Assembly: GCA_027627225.1 (NCBI GenBank)
Contig: CM051029.1
Span: forward strand, 9,655,215-9,719,214
Length of the DNA stretch: 64,000 bases
DNA from: Congeria kusceri
Taxonomy: Eukaryota; Mollusca; Bivalvia; Myida; Dreissenidae
Direction: 5' to 3'
Shown: in pieces, positions 46,175 through 57,392 of the stretch
Layout of the letters: each line of letters begins with the position of its first letter
Position numbering within the stretch: position 1 is the first letter of the stretch
The notes under the pieces: generated by a model
Told to the model about the DNA's origin: nothing
What the model saw: the letters and a program-made list of their open reading frames with translations, nothing else
The model's database searches: none
Program-made: the position numbers and the translations under genes

Positions 46175-46520
46175 GTAAGTTTTTTATCCTCTAGATAATT
46201 TAGTAAAGAGTACAGAAATCGAAGAAAACAAAACAACAAAAACGGCAAACAAAATAAAACAAAACACAAAAACGGCAGATCCGTTGGGAAAATATTTATT
46301 AATCATGTGTCTTCCTTATTGCGAACGCATGCATATATCAGTTCAGCAACTGAAATATAACTATCAGTCCTTACATACGAACTCATAGTTCATAGTCTCA
46401 ATGCGTCCCAAGTTTCCTTTGTAAGTGGTGGTGAATGTTGCTGTTGATAAACACACGCAAATCTGTGTTAGATTCCACAACGGAGAAAAAGTCTTATGAA
46501 AATCGGACTATTGCTGAATG

Positions 46521-46794
46521 TTGTCATGTATTTCTGTCGAGGACAAACGCTTAAATAGCGTATTGCACTAAGTATATTTTGTAAAACTCATCGCATCGCT
46601 GCTAAATAAGTAGAAATCGTAATCCGGAATCGATGTTGCTTTGATACATTTACCTGACCATGCTCTGTATGCACGAAAACAGTCCGTCACGAAGAATATA
46701 TGACTAGCAGATTATGAACTGGAATCCAGTTTTGTCGAGGTACACAAATCCTACTGAAAAAAAACGGTTATGACATCGGTTAACACGGAAAACA
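46521..46794 (+). repeat. Intronic duplicate, copy 2
   Basis: Counterpart of 38397-38659, with more differences than the 1-21 kb duplication (roughly one in eight positions by eye). It follows the pseudo-exon 45877-46174 by about 350 bp. Confidence 0.85.
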
Positions 46795-49700
46795 GACATG
46801 CAAGCCAGACAAACTCCCCAATGTATGTTGTTTCTTTGTAGCATACTGTTCTTCTTGTAGGGTTTGTATCTGTGTTATTCCAGTAGTTATCAAATACTAA
46901 TTGCACGCTTCGATAACAATTTTCAGCGTAGGTATCAAAGCAGGAATCTGCAAAATAAACACAATTTCACAAGTAGAACAACTAAACAGAAGCACATTTG
47001 CAATTCCAATAGTTGTGTAAACTATATTGTTCTTAAATATGTGCATTGACAAATTAAATACCTGAACATTTAATCAACAGCAAGAGTGTTGCATACACTC
47101 GTAGTCAACAAAATCAAATCAATTGTGATTAAGTCTCAAATCTGCTCAAAAATCTGGAACTTACATTTTCTTAATGTGTACACATTTCGCAATTCAGGTT
47201 TAATAAGCATGTCATTTATGTTGTGAGATTTTTGTTTTTTGTTTTGAGCGATATATTATAAATAAATAAACATTGTATAGATATCTCACCCTTAGATATA
47301 TTACCATATATCAAAAGGAACATTTGCAAGCTAAGCGCCGAAAGTTAACTCATTAAAAGAAGCGCTTTCCTAGGAGTAGATTTTCGTAGATTGTCCAATT
47401 ATTTAAAGAAAACCCTTGTTCGAGTTTTACCTCGAAACAAGGGTGACATTACACTGTCACATGTGACATTACGAAATGTTTAGTGATATGTCAGTAGAAA
47501 TATATGGGCCAATCACTTTAGGTATAATAATACATATTGACATTTTCTTCCTATGTTTAATGTTTAACGCAAGATTCTTATTTTTATGAAAATAATCGTG
47601 TGCGTTTGAAACAGATTTGAGCTTTTAGAGTGACACATAAATTATTTAAAAAAATATACCCAAAACTACTCAATATCACAAGCATTATATTTTCTATTTT
47701 AAAGTAATATTTATCTTTCTTAGATCTTACAATTATAGAGGTACACTTATATATATTTGCCTTTCTCATAAATATATCATTTATTTATTAGCGTAACCTT
47801 GCGCGCATTAAATATTTCACAGTATGGGTTAATTTCTTAATATATAAATTTTATTGAGCATTATAAGTTTATATTTTAATAGAAATTCAAGATGTGTGTT
47901 CTGTAGCTTTAAACCCACTAGTATGACTGTTATGCTGTTGACTGAAGTACTGTAAGCACGGATAAAATTGTAAGTGTGACTTAGTAAGTTACATTTATTG
48001 TATGCTGTTTAGCATCTGACCATGACGTAAGTTGTATTTCTATTGAAAACAAACATTCATTTGTTTTATTATTTTATATTCATAATTGCAATCGTATGAG
48101 TTTAAATGTCTTTGCTATGTACAAGCTTTGCAAATTACAAGTATGTCATGCTAGGTGTAAATTTCCGCACGCCTTTATGCCCGATTTAATACCCCCATAA
48201 AATATTGTTATTACATTTTTAACGTAATGTGTTTTTGAACTGTATTAAACGCTGTTTCGAAGGTTCTAATTTATAGTGTACATGTAAAACACTTTAATAT
48301 AGCTCATTATCACAGCACAATTCGAGAACTATTTCAACATGCATTTAAATCGCGCTAAAATCTAACTCATTCTTGGTTTGAACCATATTAATACTAATTT
48401 GTTAACATACTGATAAACCCATTGTATTGTATCACAATTGCATTGCCTACTCTTGAACCGAATAGCATGCCATACAATGACCACATGGGCAGCTAAGAAA
48501 ATGTTGTGTTTGTGATTCTGGCTTACTAAATGTCACATATTACACTGCTAGTACAAACATATTACTTATGTTGCCATACCATTAGGAAATAAGCCACAGC
48601 CGATAATAATATAATTCTCATACTAACCATACATAACAAAATAGTATTTATATTGGCTAAATAACTAAATAAGGAACACGAATCAATCGCCGTTGTATGC
48701 TGAAATAATCGTTGTGTTAATTTCCTTGTAGAAAAGTATTTTGTTGTTTTGCAGTGAATTCGATCTTGTCAATTATCTTGTTGCAGTGCAGTTCACATTT
48801 ATTTATCGTTGCATGGAATTTGATGGAAACATATTGCCGGAGTTTTACATTCTGACATATCAATACATTTTTTACACTACATTAACTATCCAGCAGAAAA
48901 TCGCATTCACTGTGAAGCAAGCATAATAACAATGCCCTCTTATGTAGAACACAAGACAAGAATACACGTCCACATACGAAACATACCGGCAAAACTCATC
49001 AGCACATATAAAAGGTAACACACAATGGTAAAGTATGCCATTATATCGGTGTAAATTTCCTTCTGAATATAATGGAATATACTCATGGTTATTGTTTATT
49101 AGACCTGTAATATAGGCCTACTCAGCTCATGACAAACTATGTTACCTCTTCACTCGATTAATGTCTTCGTTTAATTTTAAAATGTATGCATATATTCTAT
49201 ACCCTCTGTCTGATATTGACCTTTAACTTTACTTCCGTGTACACCAGCTGAACTTTATAAATATAAGTTGTAGTGTGCAGTGCGTACTACTCTTCTGACG
49301 TATTTCACTCTAACACACATATTTGACATAGCCGTTTCAATAAATATGTCAAGCAGAAATTTGAAGTATTTGTTTTTTCTTAGACGATGCAGAACAATTG
49401 ACTTGCGCGGTAAATAGTAAGACAACACAGCAACATGACGTATGGTGACATAACCTCAACTAATATATTTGTTTTGCAAATCAACTGCAAATGCGTATCC
49501 GCACATTACTTTCGAATACATTTGGTTGTTTCGAATACTTGTGGATACGTGTAATACCGCGATACATTTGATTTTCAGTTTGAAGCATTTACATGTAATA
49601 TTTTCATGAACCAACTTTTTTTTTCAGAACTGAAACTGTGTGCATAACATAGAAACTATACGATAAGTGTATACATTTCGATGTCTAGTTTACGTTTTAT

Positions 49701-50877
49701 TAAAATTTACACCAAATTTATGGCAAGGCCGAATGGTCCAGGTCGTCTCAGAAGGAATAGGTCATGGAACGGCAATTCTAGGTTGAGCAATCATAAATAT
49801 AAAACAAAATAGTTTACCTTTACGGTTAAATGCTCAATGCTGTAACAACGAGCTCTGTTGCATGTATATGCCGTTTGCCCTTACCAACCACTATTAATTT
49901 ATATCTACAACTAGGAGCCCCTGTAGAGTGCAGACCGCCACCAAGATAGGTACATTACATAGCAACTCATTGTTTAGTGATATGTTACATTCTTTGAACT
50001 ATACTCGAATAATAATATTTGCTTTACAATTAATGGAATTTGCAATACATACATGAACCAAACTATATTATAATATACGGTTGCAGCATTTAATTCTGAT
50101 CTGACAACTCTTACTCATTTTTACTAAAAGCCAGAGTGAAATAATCAAATGCCATCATTTCACTCGATCAAGTAGATCAGGTAACCTATATAATATTCAA
50201 TTAGTGTAGTGAAAAAATCACGCTTATATTTTAGACACATAAACGCAAAAATAATGAATCGATCGCAAAGTACATGTAGTTTATTTGGTTTTCCAGCCAT
50301 TCACATTGCGAAAATTTATCATTATTTAAGGCTTCATTTACGAATGCACTTTAAAGCAACCGTGGCATAATATAAAGTCTGTCTGTAATATAAAGTCTGT
50401 TCAGGCAGACTTTAGAGTCGGTTCAGGAACTGAGATGGTTTCTAGGCCCGAAAATAGATGAGGGAGTTCACGAAGTTAGAGGTTTCAAGTAGAATCACAA
50501 CAGTGATCTTCCCGGCTGCAACAGATTTAGGTGAAACACGAAACAGTGATAGTAATTAATGCGTATTCGTCGTCCGCTCTAAATCAACGTAGTGTTTTCA
50601 ATGATTGTTACCGTACTATTACCGTACTATTAATAATAGTCTCAATGGAATACGTGTATTCAACGATGCACCATTTCACAATTAACATCTAACAACAAAG
50701 TAAAGTTGACGAGTTTAATAGTTACGCAAATTTAGCAATAATAAATGCGACGTGTCCATTAATTAATTGAAGTGTTATATTTACAAATAATCATAATAAC
50801 AAGTGGATATGAAATGGCCACAGCCGTGGAGAAGTTTGAAGAAAGGTCGTGCAATTAGGTGGCCCCGACTTAAAAGT
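46795..50877. other. Spacer downstream of the second plus-strand block
   Basis: No recognisable exon or element apart from a short hairpin at 47413. An acceptor-like TTTTGCAG at about 48755 opens a 57-codon stretch with no domain signature; I do not call it. Confidence 0.5.
47413..47444. repeat. Short hairpin
   Basis: CCCTTGTTCGAG and CTCGAAACAAGGG pair with one bulge around a short T-rich loop. Confidence 0.6.
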
Positions 50878-51325
50878 AAGCAGCCGACAACCAAACGAGA
50901 AAACGTTCTTGATATGCAATATCAGTTTATAATATGTTCGCAAAAAGCTATAATCCGCAATGTTCACGCAAATCCGCTATATGCGTGCAATCCAGCAATT
51001 TATGCAAATCTGCAATATGCGGTCAGTCCAGATATTTAGGCAAATTCGCTTTTTTCTGCTGTCCGCAATATGATAACAAACGAGAAACAATTGCCAAAAA
51101 GGATGAGCTGGGAATTACCTAGCATAGCAACTATTGAGCGAAACCCAGTTACCCATAAAACATGAAACATTTGAAGCATGACTCATTGATCGTATCAGCC
51201 TAAACTGAACCCTATCAAAGGGGGTTAATTTTACAATAAATATAAACCACGGGTTTGCTTTAGAAGCCCATGTTCTCTCTGAAAACAAAAAACAGTGTTA
51301 TCTCGTTTGGTTGTCAGCTGCTTCA
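50878..51325. repeat. 24 bp inverted repeat flanking ~400 bp
   Basis: AAGCAGCCGACAACCAAACG at about 50878 is matched in reverse complement near 51302-51325 with one or two mismatches. It lies just beyond the 3' side of the retrotransposon, so it may be part of that element's terminal structure or a separate foldback. Confidence 0.55.
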
Positions 51326-51389
51326 ATTTTTCTGACACTATACATTTTAACAACAAATGTATTCCCCCAAAAGTGCAAGCAGTCACTCT

Positions 51390-51578
51390 TTAAGTACGTC
51401 TATAAAATCGTCCAAGCGTTGGGAGGACATCGCACCAGATTATTTTGGTGGATGGGAGGGCGGCCCGCAGGTACTTCAAACCGGACTTTATCAAATTGAA
51501 GATACGACACACTGTCAAATTTTGTATGTCGTTCCCACCCAAGTGGATGATAATACATTCAGGAGGTGTTTGGAACAT
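51390..51578 (-). pseudogene. SGNH-hydrolase-like fragment
   Basis: IIIHLGGNDIQNL carries the GND block of SGNH hydrolases, followed by LPSTKIIWCDVLPTLGRF. The nucleophile Ser block upstream was not recognised between 51578 and 51790, so it is partial. SGNH domains are known accessories of some Ngaro elements; its role there is unclear. Confidence 0.65.
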
Positions 51579-51789
51579 TACCCGTAACTTTGGACTGTGG
51601 ATAAGGTCCTCCTAAGGCATGCGGCGAATGCCTTACCATTGAAATGTATCGTCAGTGCTGACGTTACGGTTAATTTATTTGTTGGCCCGGACTCCCGCTC
51701 AGTGAATGATAGAGTCGCCGAGTATCCACGTGTCTGAAGTGCAGAAATAAGACATACTCTATTACTATTGAACTGGCTTATGAATTATC

Positions 51790-52607
51790 TCAATGGATCC
51801 GAATGTACCCTTTATGACTGTCTGACCGCCATCTGCCCAAGCGCTTGATGTCTGATGAGATACCCATAGTTGCAAATTCAGACGCACGGCCGATTCGGAA
51901 ACTGTGGGGTTTTATGTCAAAACATTGAGGAAATGACTTCCGCATGCATCTTGACAACACGGCTAAAAATTGTGTTATCGTCACAGCGGGCTTATCGGCG
52001 TGGCAAAAAAAAGGACCGTGACATCGTGGTCTTTTAATTATGGGACAGTTATGTAATTGGAAACTGCACAAACTGGACAGTAAATGCTGTTCTGCTCGCA
52101 TTGAATTTTAAGAATCGTTGGAGGGCCGGTCTGATTAGTTTTTGAAACCCTTAGTGTCGCAGTGATATAATTATTACTGCGAGCAATGTCCTTCAATTGA
52201 ATAGATCTGTATGTTTGTTGCAGCGAAGGCGCCACTAGTTCACTTACTCTAAACATGCCAAAATAATCCACAAGGAAAGCAGCTTTGAATATTTTAACTT
52301 CAAAACCATTGTAACAAACACTAGGTAATATATCACAAACCTGATGTAGCATATTTGCTGTAATCGGTGACCGAGCATCGGGGCTGTTCCCCAATCTACG
52401 GCACCCCTCCAGCATCTTTTTTATTATGAAAACTTTAGATAGTTCCAGCCAATTATTGAGTTTCTGTACATAATTAATACCCGTATTATACGTAGTAATT
52501 CTACTTGGCGCGATACCTTGCTTGAAATAATAGGAGATGAACTCGACCGCCTGCCTCGTTGTTACAGGCCATGGCGAGTCAAGATTTATTTGTTTGAGAT
52601 AGAGCAC
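51790..52607 (-). pseudogene. Tyrosine recombinase of the YR retrotransposon
   Basis: The N-terminal and central part is open (52607-52038), with FGMFRVSEL holding the first catalytic Arg. The C-terminal part is in an overlapping frame (52101-51790) with HSFRIGRASEFA (H-x-x-R), LGRWRSD and the Tyr in KGYIRI. All R-H-R-Y positions can be seen, but a frameshift lies between the parts. The enzyme would integrate circular element DNA. Confidence 0.85.
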
Positions 52608-52673
52608 GTAGGCATTAACCTCGGTGTGATATGTAGCAGAAGTGTATGGGCAATACTAGCATGCAGTAAGTGT

Positions 52674-53282
52674 TTAACACCTCGTTGAATATCTCGTATA
52701 GTAACTGGGGTATCTAATGGGGCTCTTCGTCGTCGTGAGGAGCGAGTGATCTGAAATTTTGCATCTTGAAACATGTTTGGTTTCTGGTACATGTGCTGCC
52801 TTTCCCCTAATATTATTATGTAAACACATGATGGTAATTCGACGTTCATTAGTCATAACCCTAGGGGACTTTAATGTAAGTTTGTTAATAATATTAACAA
52901 CAGGCATATTATCGCACATACATTTAATCTTTAACTATCTTCCCCAAGTGTGTAATGTCAACAATAAAGGAAAAAGCTCCAAAGTTATGAGGTCCTTCAC
53001 GATACCCGAGGCAAACCATTATGTTGGCCATTTTGAACAGACCCATTGGGTTTTGAACATTATACCGAATTCCATAGAACCGGGACTATCACTATACAAT
53101 TGCTGATCAGCATTAAACACCCAATATATGTTATGAAAAATTGAAATTCCGTTACAATGTTTAAAGAATTCCAACCACATACTTAAATCTAAACGAATAC
53201 CTTTATTGACCCGTAAATGGTGATGTGGTTTTGTAAGCCCTCCAATTGAATCTATTAATCTCCGACTTAAAGGCCTGCCCAT
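52674..53282 (-). pseudogene. RT thumb and RNase H remnant
   Basis: GRPLSRRLIDSIGGLTKPHH and LDLSMWLEFFKHCNG are typical of the DIRS RT/RNase H boundary. CDNMPVVNIINKLTLKSPRVM carries the late RNase H acidic motif. The pieces are in different frames, so the gene is broken. Confidence 0.75.
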
Positions 53283-53389
53283 AGCTATTGCTCTACAACA
53301 AAAGATCCAATTAACGATTACATCGCTCTTAGGGTAGTTTTTTCGGAGCCTTAAATGCCTTCTATTTTCTTAATTACATCAGTTATTTT

Positions 53390-53909
53390 TTTGTGTGGTA
53401 TTCGGAAAGCATATTATTGGAATCGAGTTCGAGATCCAGAAACACTACATTTTTTGTTGGGCCTTCCGTTTTCTCTGGCACTAGTGGCACGCCTATCAAG
53501 TCCATAGATTCAATTAATAGTTTATTATATTTTGACAGTTTGCAAGGGATTTGTCTCCCCCTAGAAAATCGTCTAAATAATCAATCAGGCTTCCAGAGGT
53601 CATTTTGCTCACGATAAATTATTCTCAAAAAGTTACTTTTTTTTCGAAAAGGTTACAGCTGATAGTACACCCGAATGGCAAGCATTTATCAACATTGAAG
53701 TAATCCATAAATTTAAAGCCAATTAGTTCAAAATCGTTGATTGTTATGGATAAAAGTCGAAAAGCGCTTTTAATATCATATCTGAAAAGCTTACATTTTT
53801 TTCCTAGACCCCGCCTCATGAGAATTGCGTCATTAAAACTAGTGTATTGCACTGTGCACAATTTGGGGTCTATGTTATCATTAATTGATTCGTTTTGGGG
53901 GTATGACAA
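53390..53909 (-). pseudogene. Reverse transcriptase remnant
   Basis: In successive frames: YDIKSAFRLLSI (first catalytic Asp), DKCLPFGCTISCNLFEK, LIDYLDDFLGE (YLDD catalytic box, about 53560-53605) and VPEKTEGPTKNVVFLDLELD (palm/thumb end), then TAA. These are diagnostic of DIRS-type RT. Frameshifts separate the blocks. Confidence 0.85.
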
Positions 53910-54274
53910 GTAATTAATTAACCGAAATTCTCCAGACGCTTTGCTAGGGTCGAGACGAGGCTGATTGGCGAGACTTGTAGATTGAACAATGGTCGCTCGC
54001 TAAATGGGCCCGCTACCCTACCAGCTGAAATCTATTTCGCAAATATTTTTCTGAACTATTTCAGGATGTTGAATGGCAGATTTCAGGTTTTTGCACTACT
54101 AAGGTTGTCGTACTACAGAATAATGTATGCTTAAGCCTTGTTTGAAACCTTGCAAAATACAATCAGCGTCAGAATGTTGAAAAACGGCAAGGGCGTTTGC
54201 CAAGTTTTCTACGTTGAACGGGGATTGAGCGATTGCATGAATGGTTTAGTTTTAAAGCTTGAAAAGACTAGGGT

Positions 54275-54745
54275 CTAGTGAAACGAGCTCCCATAGGGGC
54301 GCTGATTTCTGCTTCGAAATGGCGCCGGGCTAGGAAATGCCTGATTCGAGGCAAAGTTTCCTGCGTTACCCTGTCCTGTCTGCCTCATACATGCAACTAC
54401 CGCATGTGCCCCACTACAGCCTGAGCAAATATGCCCGAAACGGCAGTTAGGCCACGTGCAACGGCCTTTATTAAAGTCTTGGGGAATTGCGGCATTTTGG
54501 TAGGAGCAGGCGAGTGGGAGGTTGCATTCCCCAAGTGAGACGGTCGTATTTGGAACAAGCATACAGCGCCAAAAGAGGTCGTTATTTATGACAGCCCAAG
54601 AAGAGTAATCTGCAGCCTGTTGCAACCGGAATCGCTTATCGCAGGCACGCCACGCAAAGGCACACTGGTGTGCGGCGGCTTCCCTGATATTGAACATGTA
54701 CTTCAACAGGTCGGCGACTTGAGCCCCGTGTTTAACTACGAACAA
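54275..54745 (-). CDS. Gag-like ORF of the YR retrotransposon
   Basis: 156-codon open frame with a Cys/His-containing region (CTWPNCRFGHICSGCSG) resembling a zinc-binding motif, followed by a Gln/Ser/Pro-rich end. It lies upstream of the RT in transcription order, as gag does. Its upstream end may be truncated. Gag identity rests on position and the Cys cluster. Confidence 0.6.
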   Translation of the reverse strand: MFVVKHGAQVADLLKYMFNIREAAAHQCAFAWRACDKRFRLQQAADYSSWAVINNDLFWRCMLVPNTTVSLGECNLPLACSYQNAAIPQDFNKGRCTWPNCRFGHICSGCSGAHAVVACMRQTGQGNAGNFASNQAFPSPAPFRSRNQRPYGSSFH

Positions 54746-55737
54746 CGATGCGTAAATTATGATAGCACCTGTCCATGAGTCTTTATTGGCGAGCTTGTTC
54801 CGCGATCAATCCCGCTGCCTGGTCTCAATAGTCCCATCTGGGCTTATTACCAGGGCAACACCGCTACAATGTTCCGACAGTTCAGCACTGCCCTTTAGCA
54901 ATAGTGCAAATTTATAAATCCCCCCCCCCCTCCAAACCCGTTTTCTGAATTTCATTGATACATGATCCAAAACCTCGTCGCTCGAACAACGGGTTGCGTC
55001 TATGCCAGGGAGAGTATATTCTGAAGAACCACCACACCCCTTAAATTCTTGAACGGAGTTATGTACATGTACATAAATAGCTAATTCTACATCATGCCGT
55101 AGCCGATTGATACCATCAGAGCTAACCTCGGTTTATTTACCGCATATTCCTGCTAAATTAATAACGTTTACAACCCGGCTCTTGTGGTTTCTTCTCTACA
55201 CTATCCCTCCCGGCCTTTCGCTTTCTCCCTCTTCCTGGCATAACTTTTATTGTGACTTTACACGATTATTGCGCGTTTTAATGCAAACAAATGTTTGCGT
55301 GCTTTCTGTTCTCGAATGCAACAGAAAAGGAAGTAGTAGGCCGAAATAGGCCGCACGCAATAGTGCGCGTTACCATGGCAATATTTCTTCGAAGCGGGCC
55401 TAACGGAAGCGGACGTAGGCCCAAGACTTGCATATACGCTGTCATAGTGATTTATACATAGAAAAAAGAGGAAGGTCAAATAATCGGAAGTAAACACAAG
55501 TGAACTGGTTTGTGACTAAAGGGGATGTACAATAAAATAACCCATATTACTTAATACGTTGTATTGAGGCAATCGTTAGGAGTGGATCCGTCCATATGTC
55601 AAATCAATTGATATGGACACAGGTACGTATTCAGGTATTCACAACGGGTTTACTACTGTGAATGCCTTGCATTTAGTTTGAGTTTTGGTTCAAATATTAC
55701 GTCACCAAATAAGTCACTTTAGACCAAACAACATACA

Positions 55738-55807
55738 ATTCATATGGACTACATAATATACCAAATGCGTCGATTCATATGGACTACATAATATACCAAA
55801 TGCGTCA
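55738..55807 (+). repeat. 35 bp tandem duplication
   Basis: ATTCATATGGACTACATAAT plus 15 bp occurs twice, at 55738 and 55773, with no more than one difference. Confidence 0.93.
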
Positions 55808-56981
55808 GTATGACGTCCTACATGTACGGTCGATTTCACCACAATATGAATTTGTAGGAACCGAATCGAACGACAGTTTTATTTTCTTGTTCATGTTATA
55901 GATTTTGAATAAATGCATAAATCATTATACCTTTATTAACTACACTGAAATTAGACAGCTTTATAATATCATAAGTGCGTCTAAGTAAACGACTCTTATT
56001 TATATCACATATGAACTGGACGATTTTAACCTGCATAATTTAAACAATCCTATTATAGGTTTAACGTGAGGTTTAGTCGGTTAAAATGCAAGTTAGACTC
56101 GTAATAAAGATGGAGGAATTGGTATGGGTAAATCAAACGCTTTATAAATACAGACAATTGCAGCGTGTGTATATACAGAACAACACGATATTTTCACAGT
56201 AAATGGTTTATCCCTTCATTAAAAACAAAAGAAGAAACTCCAGCTACATCACCAGGAGAGAAGTCTTATTATCAACACAATGTATTTTATTATAGGCAAG
56301 TGGCCGATTGCAAAAACAATACAGCACAATACGAAAACACACAACACACACCAAACATAAATATGAATACAATTGTGATCATCGCCCTGGAACCGGTCAC
56401 GGCAAAGCATTTGGGGTTGAAACCGGTTTACGGGAGCCTGAACCTCAAACTTGGACCAAGTTTATTCATTATACATTTAAATGCAACTAAAGATTACCCG
56501 CATAGCATCGAAACTAAGGTTAAACCGACTATACCGCAATAACACCCTTCAAAATTATGGTACATTTTATACGTGCAACGCACGTTGTCATAGTATTCGT
56601 TATTCAAATTTCACGAATACTAAACGAAGCAAAGCCCTACCTGTCACAACGTACATACAATCTTCCTGCATCTCACATGTATCGAATTCACGCAGGTGTT
56701 GCATAGCTTTATACACTTACATGTAGTCTAGTTGACTGTGTTCTCAAATCGTGGCTGTCGGTTATTATGACCTCATAGGCACATGTTTAAAATGACATTA
56801 TACGACTACATGGTATTGCTAGTAGTATTCAGCTGCATTCAATCCGACCATGAAAAGCATTACACTATCAGTGCTAACGCGTTTGCTTTACGAAATGTAT
56901 TTCCTCTGAAAATAATGCAATTGTTTGCAGGCTTTGGTTTTCTGTGTGTAATAATAATTTCGGTTTGTCCTCAAATAATGA

Positions 56982-56982
56982 T

Positions 56983-57047
<65 letters not shown>
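56982..57047 (+). repeat. AAT trinucleotide microsatellite
   Basis: An almost perfect (AAT)n run of about 66 bp. Confidence 0.95.
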
Positions 57048-57048
<1 letters not shown>

Positions 57049-57297
57049 CATTTCTCTAACTAGTTCTCCTCTTATCAAATTTCTTCTATTCCTTTTTCAT
57101 TTTCATTGCTAGCAACCAGAAGAACAATATACGGGGTTATTAAGCCTGTGTTCGTGGTATAAACTTAGACCTCAAAGTATGTTAATGTATTATGTTCAAG
57201 GTATTATTTACATTTAAAACCCGAAGATCGTCGTTTGCAACGCTTCAACATATATCATAAGGCAACTTAATCATTATTTATTTCACATACCTGTATA

Positions 57298-57392
57298 AGT
57301 TTCCAAAATTGCGTAGCTAGCTCTGTGATTTACCTGATTATACAGTGTCTATTAATTGAGATCTCAGAGCTAGCTATGCAAATAGAAACATT
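57298..57392. repeat. Imperfect inverted repeat
   Basis: Arms around GTAGCTAGCTCTG and CAGAGCTAGCTAT extend to GTTTCxA and TxGAAAC, about 27 bp per arm with a ~40 nt loop. Possible foldback element or hairpin RNA; nothing distinguishes these. Confidence 0.5.

Larger units (their letters stand above)
51390..54745 (-). mobile_element. Degenerate DIRS/Ngaro-like tyrosine-recombinase retrotransposon
   Basis: On the minus strand the order is gag-like (54745-54275), reverse transcriptase (about 53909-53390), RNase H (about 53282-52674), tyrosine recombinase (52607-51790) and an SGNH hydrolase piece (51578-51390). The order is that of YR retrotransposons. No methyltransferase domain was recognised, which with the SGNH segment favours a Ngaro-like group. 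Reading frames are broken by several stops and frameshifts, so it is inactive. Element ends were not resolved. Confidence 0.85.

Noticed and set aside
48756..48926. Possible exon after TTTTGCAG
   Set aside because: In phase 1 it shows no Ig, FN3 or tail motif and meets stops; there is no paralogue in the window.
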